Shown in pieces: positions 27,450 through 35,862 of a stretch of DNA of 64,000 bases. The position numbers and the translations under genes were made by a program. How positions within the stretch are numbered: position 1 is the stretch's first letter; every line of letters starts with the position of its first letter. The notes under the pieces were generated by a model, which had not been told where the DNA came from, did not search any database, and saw nothing but the letters and a program-made list of their open reading frames with translations. Where the stretch lies: positions 62,001-126,000 of the forward strand of contig NZ_LMQL01000008.1 in assembly GCF_001424545.1 (NCBI RefSeq), read 5' to 3'. This DNA comes from Ramlibacter sp. Leaf400. Lineage in GTDB: Bacteria; Pseudomonadota; Gammaproteobacteria; Burkholderiales; Burkholderiaceae_C.

Positions 27450-28057
27450 GCTACCTCCCCCAAGGCACCGTGTACGGCACGCTGCTGAATTTCCGCAGCG
27501 AGCACGAAGCGCTGTCGGCGCAGATGCACGAGGCGCCCTACAAGGCCCCGCCCAAGGCGCCCATCCTGTACGTCAAGACCGCCAACACCTTCAGTCCGCA
27601 TGGCGTCGACATCCCGGTCCCGCAGCGCGTGCCCGAGGTCGAGATCGGCGCCACCGTGGGCCTGGTGATGAAGTCGGCCACCGAAGTGGCGGGCTGCGTG
27701 CTGATGAACGACCTGTCGATCCCGCATGCCAGCTTCTTCAGGCCGCCGGTGAAGTTCAAGTGCCTGGACGGGTTCCTGGGCATCGGCGCGGAGGTGCGCG
27801 CGGCCGACCCGGCTGCGCTGCAGATCGAGGTGTTCGTCAACGGCGAGCTGCGCCAGGCCGTGCGCTTCGACGCCCTGGTGCGCGACCCGCAGCGGCTGCT
27901 GGCCGACGTCGCCGAGTTCATGACGCTGGGCGAAGGCGACGTGCTGCTGCTCGGCTGCGATGCCCCGCGCCCGCACGCCCGCGCCGGCGACCGCATCGAG
28001 CTGCGCTCGTCCGCGCTCGGCACCCTGTCCAACACCCTCGTGCCGGAGGCCGCATGA
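27446..28057 (+). CDS. hpaG1: HpaG N-terminal-type isomerase/decarboxylase subunit
   Basis: A 203-residue member of the fumarylacetoacetate hydrolase fold corresponding to the N-terminal half of E. coli HpaG (5-oxo-pent-3-ene-1,2,5-tricarboxylate decarboxylase / HHDD isomerase). The segments ILYVKTANTF, EVEIGATVGLVM and NDLSIPHASFFRPPVKFKCLDGF follow the family. In E. coli the two halves are fused; here the C-terminal half is the next gene, overlapping by ATGA, which should keep their amounts equal. Confidence 0.9.
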   Translation: MSYLPQGTVYGTLLNFRSEHEALSAQMHEAPYKAPPKAPILYVKTANTFSPHGVDIPVPQRVPEVEIGATVGLVMKSATEVAGCVLMNDLSIPHASFFRPPVKFKCLDGFLGIGAEVRAADPAALQIEVFVNGELRQAVRFDALVRDPQRLLADVAEFMTLGEGDVLLLGCDAPRPHARAGDRIELRSSALGTLSNTLVPEAA

Positions 28058-28800
28058 AGCACGCCCGCGTGGTCCACGAAGGCCGGACCCAGCGCGCCAT
28101 CGAGCGCGACGGCCAGCTGCTCCTGTCCGACGGCCGGCTGGTCGCCTTCGACGCCGTCACCTGGCTGCCGCCGGTCGAGCCCACGGCGCAGCCGCGCACC
28201 ATCCTCGCGCTGGGCCTGAACTACGCCGACCACGCCAAGGAGCTGGCGTTCAAGGCGCCGGAGGAGCCGCTGGTCTTCCTGAAGGGCGAGCGCGCCCTCA
28301 ACGGCCACCGCCAGTTCACCCGCCGTCCGCCGGACGTGCAGTTCATGCACTACGAGTGCGAGCTGACCGTCGTGATCGGCAAGACCGCCCGCCGCGTGCG
28401 CCGCGACGACGCCTACGACTTCGTCGCCGGCTACACCGTGGCCAACGACTACGCGATCCGCGACTACCTGGAGAACTGGTACCGGCCCAACCTGCGGGTG
28501 AAGAACCGCGACGGCACCACGCCGCTGGGCCCTTTCCTGGTGGACCGCGGCGACGTGCCGAACCCGATGGACCTGGCGCTGAGCACCACGGTGAACGGCA
28601 AGGTCACGCAGTCCGGCCACACGAAGGACATGATCTTCGACGTGCCCTTCCTCATCGAATACTTCTCCAGCTTCATGACCCTCCAGCCCGGCGACCTGAT
28701 CCTGACCGGCACGCCCGACGGCGTGGTGGACTGCCGCCCGGGCGACGTGGTCGTCACCGAGATCGAGCGCCTGGGCGCGCTCGTCAACACACTGCAGTAG
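28054..28800 (+). CDS. hpaG2: HpaG C-terminal-type isomerase/decarboxylase subunit
   Basis: A 248-residue fumarylacetoacetate-hydrolase-family protein that pairs with HpaG1 to decarboxylate 5-oxo-pent-3-ene-1,2,5-tricarboxylate to 2-hydroxyhepta-2,4-dienedioate and isomerise it. The metal-site pattern MHYECELTVVIGK (Glu ligands) and the downstream GYTVANDYAIRDYL and LTGTPDGV motifs are intact. Seven bases separate its stop from hpaE. Confidence 0.92.
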   Translation: MKHARVVHEGRTQRAIERDGQLLLSDGRLVAFDAVTWLPPVEPTAQPRTILALGLNYADHAKELAFKAPEEPLVFLKGERALNGHRQFTRRPPDVQFMHYECELTVVIGKTARRVRRDDAYDFVAGYTVANDYAIRDYLENWYRPNLRVKNRDGTTPLGPFLVDRGDVPNPMDLALSTTVNGKVTQSGHTKDMIFDVPFLIEYFSSFMTLQPGDLILTGTPDGVVDCRPGDVVVTEIERLGALVNTLQ

Positions 28801-28807
28801 GACCCGA

Positions 28808-30265
28808 ATGAAGATCGACCACCTGATCGACGGCAAGCATGTCGCTGGCCGCGACTACTTCGAGACCGTCAACCCGGCCACCCAGGAAGTGCTGGCCGAA
28901 GTCGCCAGCGGCGGCGAAGCGGAGGTCAACGCCGCCGTCGCCGCCGCCAAGGCCGCCTTCCCCGCCTGGGCCGCGATGCCGGCGCCGCAGCGCGCCAAGC
29001 TCATTCGCAAACTGGGCGACCTGATCGCCGCGCACGTCCCCGAGATCTCGCGCACCGAGACCAACGACACCGGCCAGGTGATCTCGCAGACCGGCAAGCA
29101 GCTGGTGCCGCGCGCGGCCGACAACTTCTATTACTTCGCCGAGATGTGCGTGCGGGTGGACGGCCACACCTATCCCACCGAGACGCACCTTAACTACACG
29201 CTGTTCCACCCGGTGGGCGTCTGCGCGCTCGTGTCGCCGTGGAACGTGCCGTTTATGACCGCGACCTGGAAGGTGGCGCCCTGCCTGGCCTTCGGCAACA
29301 CCGCGGTGCTGAAGATGAGCGAGCTGTCGCCGATGACGGCCGCCCGCCTGGGCGAGCTGGCGATCGAAGCCGGCATCCCGCCCGGCGTGCTGAACGTCGT
29401 GCACGGCTACGGCAAGGAGGCCGGCGAGCCGCTGGTGCGGCACCCGGACGTGCGCGCCATCTCCTTCACCGGCTCCACCGCCACGGGCAACCGCATCGTC
29501 AAGGAAGCGGGCCTGAAGAAGTTCAGCATGGAGCTGGGCGGCAAGTCGCCCTTCGTCATCTTCGAGGACGCCGACATGGCCCGCGCGCTGGACGCCGCCG
29601 TGTTCATGATCTTCTCCAACAACGGCGAGCGCTGCACCGCGGGCAGCCGCATCCTGGTGCAGAAGTCGATCTACGCCGACTTCGCCAAGAAGTTCGTCGA
29701 GCGCGCCAGGCGCATCGCCGTCGGCGACCCGCTGGACGACAAGACCATCATCGGGCCCATGATCTCCCAGGCCCACCTGGCCAAGGTGCGCAGCTACATC
29801 GAGCTGGGCCCCAGGGAAGGCGCCACGCTGCTGTGCGGCGGCCTGGATGCGCCGCTGCTGCCCGACCGGGTGAAGAAGGGCAACTACGTGATGCCCACCG
29901 TGTTCGCCGACGTGGACAACCGCATGAAGATCGCCCAGGACGAGATCTTCGGCCCGGTGGCCTGCCTGATCCCGTTCGAGGACGAGGCCGACGCGATCCG
30001 CATCGCCAACGACATCCAGTACGGGCTTTCCAGCTACGTGTGGACCGAGAACATCGGCCGCGCCCACCGCGTGGCCGCGCAGGTCGAGGCCGGCATGTGC
30101 TTCGTCAACAGCCAGAACGTGCGCGACCTGCGCCAGCCCTTCGGCGGCACCAAGGCCTCGGGCACCGGCCGCGAAGGCGGCACCTGGAGCTACGAAGTGT
30201 TCCTGGAGCCCAAGAACATCGCGGTGTCAATGGGCTCGCACCACATCCCGCACTGGGGGGTCTGA
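28808..30265 (+). CDS. hpaE: 5-carboxymethyl-2-hydroxymuconate semialdehyde dehydrogenase
   Basis: A 485-residue NAD-dependent aldehyde dehydrogenase oxidising the ring-cleavage semialdehyde (CHMS) to the tricarboxylate. Catalytic C276 lies in NNGERCTAGS and the general base E242 in MELGGKSPF; NAD-binding FTGSTATG precedes. The N-terminal IDHLIDGKHVAG and C-terminal FGGTKASGTGREGG are typical of HpaE. Two bases separate its stop from the hpaD start. Confidence 0.96.
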   Translation: MKIDHLIDGKHVAGRDYFETVNPATQEVLAEVASGGEAEVNAAVAAAKAAFPAWAAMPAPQRAKLIRKLGDLIAAHVPEISRTETNDTGQVISQTGKQLVPRAADNFYYFAEMCVRVDGHTYPTETHLNYTLFHPVGVCALVSPWNVPFMTATWKVAPCLAFGNTAVLKMSELSPMTAARLGELAIEAGIPPGVLNVVHGYGKEAGEPLVRHPDVRAISFTGSTATGNRIVKEAGLKKFSMELGGKSPFVIFEDADMARALDAAVFMIFSNNGERCTAGSRILVQKSIYADFAKKFVERARRIAVGDPLDDKTIIGPMISQAHLAKVRSYIELGPREGATLLCGGLDAPLLPDRVKKGNYVMPTVFADVDNRMKIAQDEIFGPVACLIPFEDEADAIRIANDIQYGLSSYVWTENIGRAHRVAAQVEAGMCFVNSQNVRDLRQPFGGTKASGTGREGGTWSYEVFLEPKNIAVSMGSHHIPHWGV

Positions 30266-30267
30266 CC

Positions 30268-31131
30268 ATGGGCAAGCTCGCGCTGGCCGCCAAGATCACG
30301 CACGTTCCGTCGATGTACCTGTCGGAGTTCCCGGGCCCGAACTTCGGTTGCCGCGACGCCGCCATCAACGGCCACAAGGAGATCGACCGCCGCTGCCGCG
30401 AGCTGGGCGTGGACACCATCGTGGTGTTCGATGTGCACTGGCAGGTCAACAGCGAGTACCACATCAACTGCGGGCCCAAGTTCGAAGGCGTCTACACCAG
30501 CAACGAGCTGCCGCACTTCATCAAGAACATGCCGTTCGCCTACCCCGGCAATCCGAAGCTGGGGCACCTGATCGCCGACACCGCCAACGCCATGGGCGTG
30601 AAGAGCCGGGCGCATTCGGACACCACGCTGGAGCTGGAATACGGCACGCTGGTGCCCATGCGCTACATGAACGCCGACCAGCACTACAAGGTGATCAGCG
30701 TCAGCGGCTGGTGCGACTGGCACGACCTCCACGAGTCGGGCCGCTTCGGCCTGGCCGTGCGGCGCGCCATCGAGGAGCAGTACGACGGCACGGTGGCGGT
30801 GTTCGCCAGCGGCTCGCTGTCGCACCACTTCGCCGACAACGGCCGCGCCCCCGAGTTCATGCACAAGGTGTACGACCCGTTCCTGGAGCAGGTCGACCGG
30901 CGCGTGGTCGACCTGTGGAAGGCCGGCGACTGGAAGACTTTCCTGGGCATGCTACCCATGTACGCCGACAAGTGCTGGGGCGAAGGCGACATGCACGACA
31001 CGGCCATGCTGCTGGGCCTGCTGGGCTGGGACCGCTACGAGGCGCCGGTGGAGATCGTCACGCCCTACTTCGGCAGCTCCGGCACGGGGCAGATCAACGC
31101 CATCTTCCCGGTCACGCCCCTGCCCGCCTGA
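30268..31131 (+). CDS. hpaD: 3,4-dihydroxyphenylacetate 2,3-dioxygenase
   Basis: A 287-residue class III (LigB-type) extradiol dioxygenase, cleaving homoprotocatechuate next to the hydroxyl groups with Fe(II) and oxygen. Opening ITHVPSMYLSE supplies an iron-ligand His, FDVHWQVNSEYHI further pocket residues, and SLSHHFADNG the catalytic His pair. This differs from the type I ring-cleavage HpaD of some Gram-positive bacteria. It is the committed ring-opening step of the operon. Confidence 0.95.
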   Translation: MGKLALAAKITHVPSMYLSEFPGPNFGCRDAAINGHKEIDRRCRELGVDTIVVFDVHWQVNSEYHINCGPKFEGVYTSNELPHFIKNMPFAYPGNPKLGHLIADTANAMGVKSRAHSDTTLELEYGTLVPMRYMNADQHYKVISVSGWCDWHDLHESGRFGLAVRRAIEEQYDGTVAVFASGSLSHHFADNGRAPEFMHKVYDPFLEQVDRRVVDLWKAGDWKTFLGMLPMYADKCWGEGDMHDTAMLLGLLGWDRYEAPVEIVTPYFGSSGTGQINAIFPVTPLPA

Positions 31132-31135
31132 CGCC

Positions 31136-31540
31136 ATGCCGCACCTGGTCATCCTCTACACGCCGAACATCGAGCCCGAGACCGACATGGACGCGCTTTG
31201 CCGCACGCTGGCCGATGGCATGCTGACGGTCAAGGACGAAGCCGGAAAGCAGGTCTTCCCCACCGGCGGCACGCGCGTGCTCGCCTACCCGGCGGCGCAC
31301 TATGCCGTGGCCGACGGCCAGGGCGACTACGCCTTCATCTACATGAACCTGCGCATGGGCGCCGGCCGCAGCGACGCGGTGAAGAAGCTGGCCGGGGACA
31401 CGGTGCTGGAGCGGGCCCGCACGCACCTGGCCCCGCTGTTCGAGAAACGCCTGATCGGACTCACGGTCCAGGTGGACGAAAGCCCCGGGCAGGTGTACGA
31501 CGGCAAGCACAGTACGCTGCACCCTTATTTCAACAAATGA
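31136..31540 (+). CDS. hpaF: 5-carboxymethyl-2-hydroxymuconate delta-isomerase
   Basis: A 134-residue member of the tautomerase (4-oxalocrotonate tautomerase) superfamily that moves a double bond in the tricarboxylate intermediate. Pro immediately after the initiator Met is the catalytic base once Met is removed. The [12 protein letters not shown] segment and C-terminal [12 protein letters not shown] fit HpaF. Four bases follow hpaD. The next gene starts 53 bases later, the widest gap within the operon, filled by a palindromic repeat. Confidence 0.93.
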   Translation: MPHLVILYTPNIEPETDMDALCRTLADGMLTVKDEAGKQVFPTGGTRVLAYPAAHYAVADGQGDYAFIYMNLRMGAGRSDAVKKLAGDTVLERARTHLAPLFEKRLIGLTVQVDESPGQVYDGKHSTLHPYFNK

Positions 31541-31552
31541 ACGCCAAGCCCC

Positions 31553-31578
31553 GTCATGCCCGCGAAGGCGGGCATGAC
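31553..31578. repeat. REP-like palindrome inside the hpa operon
   Basis: A 26-base perfect hairpin with arms GTCATGCCCGC and GCGGGCATGAC around GAAG. The same core ends the inverted-repeat doublets at 36781 and 60027. It lies between hpaF and hpaH in the transcribed strand, where a stable hairpin could influence mRNA stability or attenuate expression of the downstream genes. Confidence 0.85.
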
Positions 31579-31593
31579 GAGAAGAGAAAGACC

Positions 31594-32394
31594 ATGCTTG
31601 AACAGGACCTGATCCAGCGCCTCGCCGCCGAACTGCACGACAGCGAGAAGAAACGCGTGCAGGTGGAACACTTCTCCAAGCGCTTCCCGGGCATGACCAT
31701 CGAGGACGGCTATTCGGTCTCTCGCGCCTGGATGAAGCTCAAGCTGGCCGAAGGCCGCCAGGTGCGCGGCCACAAGATCGGGCTGACGTCGCGCGCCATG
31801 CAGCAGTCCAGCCAGATCGACGAGCCCGACTACGGCACGCTGCTGGACGACATGTTCTTCGAGCCCGGCGACATCCCCACGCAGCACTTCATCGCGCCGC
31901 GCGTGGAGGTGGAGCTGGCCTTCGTGCTCAAGCGCAAGCTGGAAGGCGATCGCATCTCGGTCGACGACGTGCTGGACGCCACCGACTACGTCACGCCGGC
32001 CATCGAGATCATCGATTCGCGCATCGAGCAGTTCGACCGCCACACCAAGGTGATGCGCAAGGTGCAGGACACCATCAGCGACAACGCGGCCAATGCCGGC
32101 ATCGTGGTCGCCGGCCACCGCGTGAAGCCGCGCGAGGTCGACCTGCCCTGGTGCGGCGCCATCCTGCGCCAGAACGGCGTGGTCGAGGAGACGGGGCTGG
32201 CCGCCGGCGTGCAGGGCCATCCCGCCATCGGCGTGGCCTGGCTGGCGATGAAGCTCGCGCCCTGGGGCGAGAGCCTGCAGGCCGGCGAGGTGGTGCTGGC
32301 CGGCTCCTTCACCCGCCCGGTGGCGGCGAAGAAGGGCGACCGCTTCGATGCCGACTACGGCCCGCTCGGCCGCTTCGAGTTCCAGTTCACCTGA
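31594..32394 (+). CDS. hpaH: 2-oxo-hept-4-ene-1,7-dioate hydratase
   Basis: A 266-residue Mg-dependent hydratase adding water to the heptenedioate intermediate of the pathway. The fold is related to fumarylacetoacetate hydrolase-like hydratases; [27 protein letters not shown] (metal-binding Glu residues) and [12 protein letters not shown] are characteristic. The ATG at 31594 follows an AGAAAGACC stretch, a weak ribosome binding site, after the repeat. Its product goes to HpaI. Confidence 0.94.
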   Translation: MLEQDLIQRLAAELHDSEKKRVQVEHFSKRFPGMTIEDGYSVSRAWMKLKLAEGRQVRGHKIGLTSRAMQQSSQIDEPDYGTLLDDMFFEPGDIPTQHFIAPRVEVELAFVLKRKLEGDRISVDDVLDATDYVTPAIEIIDSRIEQFDRHTKVMRKVQDTISDNAANAGIVVAGHRVKPREVDLPWCGAILRQNGVVEETGLAAGVQGHPAIGVAWLAMKLAPWGESLQAGEVVLAGSFTRPVAAKKGDRFDADYGPLGRFEFQFT

Positions 32395-32417
32395 CAAGAC
32401 GAAAAGGAAGGTCCGCC

Positions 32418-33230
32418 ATGCAGACGCCCGTCAATCCTTTCAAGAAGGCGCTCGCCGAGCGCCGCCCGCAGATCGGCCTGTGGCAGGGGCTGGCCAGCGC
32501 GTACTCGGCGGAGATCTGCGCCGGCGCCGGCTTCGACTGGCTGCTGATCGACGGCGAGCACGCGCCCAACGACCTGAACAGCGTGCTGCAGCAGGCGCAG
32601 GCGATCGCCGCCTATCCCGGCACGCATGCCGTCGCGCGCATCCCCCTGGGCCATGGCCACGTGGGCCAGATGCTGATCAAGCAGTACCTGGACCTGGGCA
32701 TCCAGACGCTGCTGGTGCCGCTGGTGGACACGCCCGAGCAGGCCCGCGAGATCGTGCGCTGCATGCGCTACCCGCCGCAGGGCGTGCGCGGCATGGGCGG
32801 CGCGCGGGCCTCGCGCTGGGGGCGCTACCCGAACTACCCGACGGAAGCCAACGGGCAGGTGTGCCTGCTGGTGCAGGCGGAGACGCAGCAGGCCATGGAC
32901 AACCTGGACGCGATCGCCGCGGTCGAGGGCGTGGACGGCGTGTTCATCGGCCCGGCGGACCTGTCGGCCTCGATGGGGCATGTGGGCAACGCGGCGCACC
33001 CCGAGGTGCAGGCCGCGATCGAGGACGGCATCGCCCGCATCAACCGCGCCGGCAAGGCCGCGGGCATCCTGACCCCGGCCGAACCGCAGGCGCGCCGCTA
33101 CCTGGAGCTGGGCGCGCTGTTCGTCGCGGTCGGCCTGGACAACAACCTGCTGGCCAAGGCCAGCGCCGCGCTGGCTGCGAAATTCAAGGGCACGACCGCC
33201 CCCGCCGCCCAGGGCGGCAATCCCTACTGA
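32418..33230 (+). CDS. hpaI: 4-hydroxy-2-oxo-heptane-1,7-dioate aldolase
   Basis: A 270-residue class II pyruvate aldolase (HpcH/HpaI family) that splits the last pathway intermediate into pyruvate and succinate semialdehyde. Opening [14 protein letters not shown], the [13 protein letters not shown] loop with catalytic His, [13 protein letters not shown] and [12 protein letters not shown] with a metal ligand Asp fit the family. AAGGAAGG precedes the ATG by ten bases. No succinate semialdehyde dehydrogenase gene is present in the window. Confidence 0.96.
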   Translation: MQTPVNPFKKALAERRPQIGLWQGLASAYSAEICAGAGFDWLLIDGEHAPNDLNSVLQQAQAIAAYPGTHAVARIPLGHGHVGQMLIKQYLDLGIQTLLVPLVDTPEQAREIVRCMRYPPQGVRGMGGARASRWGRYPNYPTEANGQVCLLVQAETQQAMDNLDAIAAVEGVDGVFIGPADLSASMGHVGNAAHPEVQAAIEDGIARINRAGKAAGILTPAEPQARRYLELGALFVAVGLDNNLLAKASAALAAKFKGTTAPAAQGGNPY

Positions 33231-33245
33231 CCCCGGGAGGTTTTC

Positions 33246-34022
33246 GTGAACGCCATGCTCCAACCCGCCTCGACGGCGATGCATCCGGACGAATGGCAGG
33301 CCCGCGTGCAGCTGGCCGCCTGCTACCGCGTCTTCGACCTGCTCGGCTGGACCGAGATGATCTACAACCACATCACGGTGCGGCTGCCCGACAGCGTGAC
33401 GGGTGGTGAAAAGCAGTTCCTGATCAACCCCTTCGGCCTGCACTACAGCGAGGTGACCGCGGGCAACCTGCTCAAGATCGACGTGCAGGGCCGCAAGCTG
33501 GACGACAACCCCTGGCCGGTGAACCCGGCGGGCTTCACCGTGCATTCGGCGATCCACGAAGGCCTGCCGGAGGCGCACTGCGTGATGCACACCCACACCA
33601 CGGCCGGCCTGGCGGTGGCCTGCACCGCCGCCGGCCTGGCGCAGAACAACTTCTACTCGGCCCAGCTGCACGGCCTGGTGGCGTACCACGACTTCGAGGG
33701 CATCACCATCCACGCGGACGAGGCCCCTCGCCTGCTGAAGAACATCGGGGACAAGCCCGCCGTGATCCTGCGCAACCACGGCCTGCTGTCCTGGGGCCGC
33801 ACGCTGCCGCTGGCTTTCGTGCGGCTGTGGACGCTGCAGCGCGCCTGCGAGGTGCAGGTGGCGCAGGCCGCGCTCGGCCCGGCGCTCCCGGTGCCCGAGG
33901 AGGTCGCGGCGCGGACGGTGGCCGACTCGTTCCAGTGGGACCAGAAGTTCGGCGCCGGCCAGGACGTGTTCGATGCGCTGGTGCGGCGCGTCGACCGCAT
34001 CGATCCCTCCTACAAGCACTGA
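33246..34022 (+). CDS. Class II aldolase/adducin-domain protein
   Basis: A 258-residue member of the zinc-dependent class II aldolase/adducin family (fuculose- and ribulose-phosphate aldolases, also decarboxylases and sugar-acid lyases). The zinc ligands are visible as MHTHTTAG and a later His in LRNHGLLSWG, and YNHITVRLPD is the conserved N-terminal stretch. The GTG start at 33246 has GGGAGG before it. It follows hpaI by 15 bases and precedes the ketopantoate-reductase-like gene by six, so it is in the hpa transcript, but it is not a known step of homoprotocatechuate breakdown. Substrate unknown. Confidence 0.88.
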   Translation: MNAMLQPASTAMHPDEWQARVQLAACYRVFDLLGWTEMIYNHITVRLPDSVTGGEKQFLINPFGLHYSEVTAGNLLKIDVQGRKLDDNPWPVNPAGFTVHSAIHEGLPEAHCVMHTHTTAGLAVACTAAGLAQNNFYSAQLHGLVAYHDFEGITIHADEAPRLLKNIGDKPAVILRNHGLLSWGRTLPLAFVRLWTLQRACEVQVAQAALGPALPVPEEVAARTVADSFQWDQKFGAGQDVFDALVRRVDRIDPSYKH

Positions 34023-34028
34023 CACGGC

Positions 34029-35003
34029 ATGAAGGTCTGCATCTACGGCGCCGGCGCGATCGGCGGATGGATCGGTGTGAAGCTCGCGCAGGCGGGCTGC
34101 GAACTGAGCGTGGTGGCCCGCGGCGCCACGCTGGAGGCCATCCAGCAGCACGGCCTGCGGCTGGAGGAGAACGGCCAGGCCACGTCGGTGGCCGCTCGCG
34201 CCAGCGCCAGCCCGGCGGAACTGGGTGAGCAGGACCTGGTGGTCGTGGCCGTGAAGGCGCCGGCCATGGCCGACGTCGCGCTGGCCATCGGCCCGCTGCT
34301 GGGCCCCCGCACCGTGGTGCTCACCGCCATGAACGGCGTGCCCTGGTGGTTCTTCGAGGGCTTCGGCGGCCGCCTGGCCGGCACGCGGCTCAAGGCGGTG
34401 GACCCGGAAGGCGTGATCGCCGGCGCCATCCCGCCGCGGCACATCGTCGGCTGCGTGGTCCACGCCAGCTGCTCGCTCAAGTCGCCGGGCTTCGTGCAGC
34501 GCCACTTCGGCAACAAGCTGATCCTGGGCGAGCCCTCCGGCGAGAAGAGCGCGCGGGTGCGGGACCTGGCGGCGCTGCTGGAGAAGGGCGGCCACGAGGT
34601 GGTGGTTTCCGAGCAGATCCAGAAGGACGCCTGGTACAAGCTGTGGGGCAACATGACGGTCAACCCGGTGAGCGCCTTCACGGGCGCCACCACCGACCTC
34701 ATCCTGCGCGACGAGCTGGTGCTCGGCTTCATCTCCAGCGTGATGCTGGAGGCCCGCGAGATCGGCGCCCGCATCGGCATCCCCATCGACCAGCTGCCCG
34801 AGGACCGGCACCAGGTCACGCGCAAGCTGGGCGCGTTCAAGACCTCGATGCTGCAGGACGTGGAAGCCGGCAAGCCGGTGGAGATCGATGCGCTGGTGAC
34901 GGTGGTTCGCGAGCTGGGCCAGCTCACCGGCGTGCCCACCCCGTACACCGATGTGCTGCTGGGCCTGTCCCGGCTGCACGCGCGTGTCCACGGCCTGTAT
35001 TGA
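34029..35003 (+). CDS. Ketopantoate reductase-family oxidoreductase
   Basis: A 324-residue ApbA/PanE-family NADPH-dependent reductase. The N-terminal KVCIYGAGAIGGWIG is the dinucleotide-binding loop; the conserved catalytic Lys region is in WYKLWGNMTVNP (helix in the C-terminal domain), with IDQLPEDRH following. PanE itself reduces 2-dehydropantoate for pantothenate; family members in catabolic operons often reduce other 2-oxo acids, so I do not assign panE. It is the last gene of the hpa-direction transcript before the toxin-antitoxin operator. Confidence 0.87.
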   Translation: MKVCIYGAGAIGGWIGVKLAQAGCELSVVARGATLEAIQQHGLRLEENGQATSVAARASASPAELGEQDLVVVAVKAPAMADVALAIGPLLGPRTVVLTAMNGVPWWFFEGFGGRLAGTRLKAVDPEGVIAGAIPPRHIVGCVVHASCSLKSPGFVQRHFGNKLILGEPSGEKSARVRDLAALLEKGGHEVVVSEQIQKDAWYKLWGNMTVNPVSAFTGATTDLILRDELVLGFISSVMLEAREIGARIGIPIDQLPEDRHQVTRKLGAFKTSMLQDVEAGKPVEIDALVTVVRELGQLTGVPTPYTDVLLGLSRLHARVHGLY

Positions 35004-35019
35004 CGAAGCGCGCAAACGG

Positions 35020-35050
35020 CTCCAGAATGGAACCAGGTTCCGTTCTGGAG
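35020..35050. promoter_or_regulatory. 31-bp near-perfect palindrome before the FitAB-like pair
   Basis: Two 15-base arms (35020-35034 and 35036-35050) around A35035 are reverse complements with a single mismatch; the core is GGAACC-A-GGTTCC and the outer part CTCCAGAA...TTCTGGAG. It lies six to thirty-six bases before the antitoxin ATG. FitA/VapB-type antitoxins bind inverted repeats at this place and repress the operon. The right arm also supplies the CTGGAG that could serve as ribosome binding site, so operator and translation start overlap. Confidence 0.75.
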
Positions 35051-35055
35051 CAGAT

Positions 35056-35412
35056 ATGACCACCCTTTCGATCAAGGACGTGCCGGAGCACTGGGCCGAA
35101 GCCCTGCGCCAGCGCGCCGCACGCCACCACCGGTCGCTGCAAGGCGAGCTGATGGCGCTCGTGGAGCAGGCCGTCACAGGCCCGGCCGCCCCCTCGGCTG
35201 GCCTGGCCGTGCAGGAAGGCGGCGTCGCCGAGGACCAAGCCCACGGCCGCCCCCGGATCGTGGGCTATGACAAGCGCGGCTGGCCCATCGTGCGCCAGGG
35301 CTGGAAGGCGCCGGAGCAGGTGGTGGCTGAACTGCGCGGCAAGTACCCGCAGCCCGTGCACGACCAGCCGCTCGGGGCCGACATCGTCCGGCAGGACAGG
35401 GACAGCCGTTGA
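35056..35412 (+). CDS. FitA/VapB-like ribbon-helix-helix antitoxin
   Basis: A 118-residue antitoxin. The N-terminal 40 residues (TTLSIKDVPEHWAEALRQRA, then HHRSLQGELMALVEQAV) form an Arc-type ribbon-helix-helix resembling FitA of Neisseria gonorrhoeae. The C-terminal half is longer than in most FitA proteins and ends in a charged tail, probably the toxin-binding part. Its stop overlaps the toxin start as TTGA. The operator palindrome directly before it supports autoregulation by the complex. Confidence 0.83.
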   Translation: MTTLSIKDVPEHWAEALRQRAARHHRSLQGELMALVEQAVTGPAAPSAGLAVQEGGVAEDQAHGRPRIVGYDKRGWPIVRQGWKAPEQVVAELRGKYPQPVHDQPLGADIVRQDRDSR

Positions 35413-35840
35413 GCGCGCCGCGGCTGCACGTCGCCGAGCCGCCGGCGCAGTACCTGGTCCGCCCGCCGCTGGTGGTGGACTGCAGCGTGATCGCCGGCAG
35501 CGTGTTCAGCGAGCCCTGGCAGGCGACGGCCGATGCCCAGATCGCCGGCCGCGAGCTGCATGCGCCCTCGCTGCTGCCGTACGAGATCACCAGCGTCGCG
35601 GTCAAGAAGCTGCGCCACGGCCTGGGCGAACTCGCGGCCGACGGGCTGCGCCATGCGTCCGAGATGAGCATCGAGCTGCACCGCATCGAGGAAGCCGCGG
35701 TCGCGGCCCTGGCGGAGCAGTACCGCCTCTCGGCCTACGACGCCGCCTACCTCTGGCTCGCCGCCGACCTGCGCTGCCCCCTGGCCACCTTCGACGAGAA
35801 GCTGGCCGACGCGGCCCGGGCCCATTTCGCCAGCCTGTGA
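35409..35840 (+). CDS. PIN-domain toxin, FitB/VapC-like
   Basis: A 143-residue PIN-domain ribonuclease. The four acidic metal ligands are present: D24 in VVDCSV, E59 in PYEITSV, D111 in SAYDAAYLWLA and D129 in TFDEKL. PIN toxins cut specific RNAs when the antitoxin is lost; FitB itself is linked to slowed intracellular replication in Neisseria. The start is inferred as TTG at 35409, overlapping the antitoxin stop; the next in-frame starts fall too close to D24. The first twenty residues before the PIN fold are unusual but consistent with that start. Confidence 0.83.
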   Translation: MSAPRLHVAEPPAQYLVRPPLVVDCSVIAGSVFSEPWQATADAQIAGRELHAPSLLPYEITSVAVKKLRHGLGELAADGLRHASEMSIELHRIEEAAVAALAEQYRLSAYDAAYLWLAADLRCPLATFDEKLADAARAHFASL

Positions 35841-35862
35841 TCCGCCGCCCGGCCCACCGCCC

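Noticed and set aside
31553..31578. Hairpin in the hpa operon as a rho-independent terminator
   Set aside because: No T-run follows, genes continue in the same pathway, and the core recurs as a dispersed repeat.
34029..35003. True panE for pantothenate synthesis
   Set aside because: Family membership is clear, but the catabolic operon context and lack of other pan genes make this assignment unsafe.
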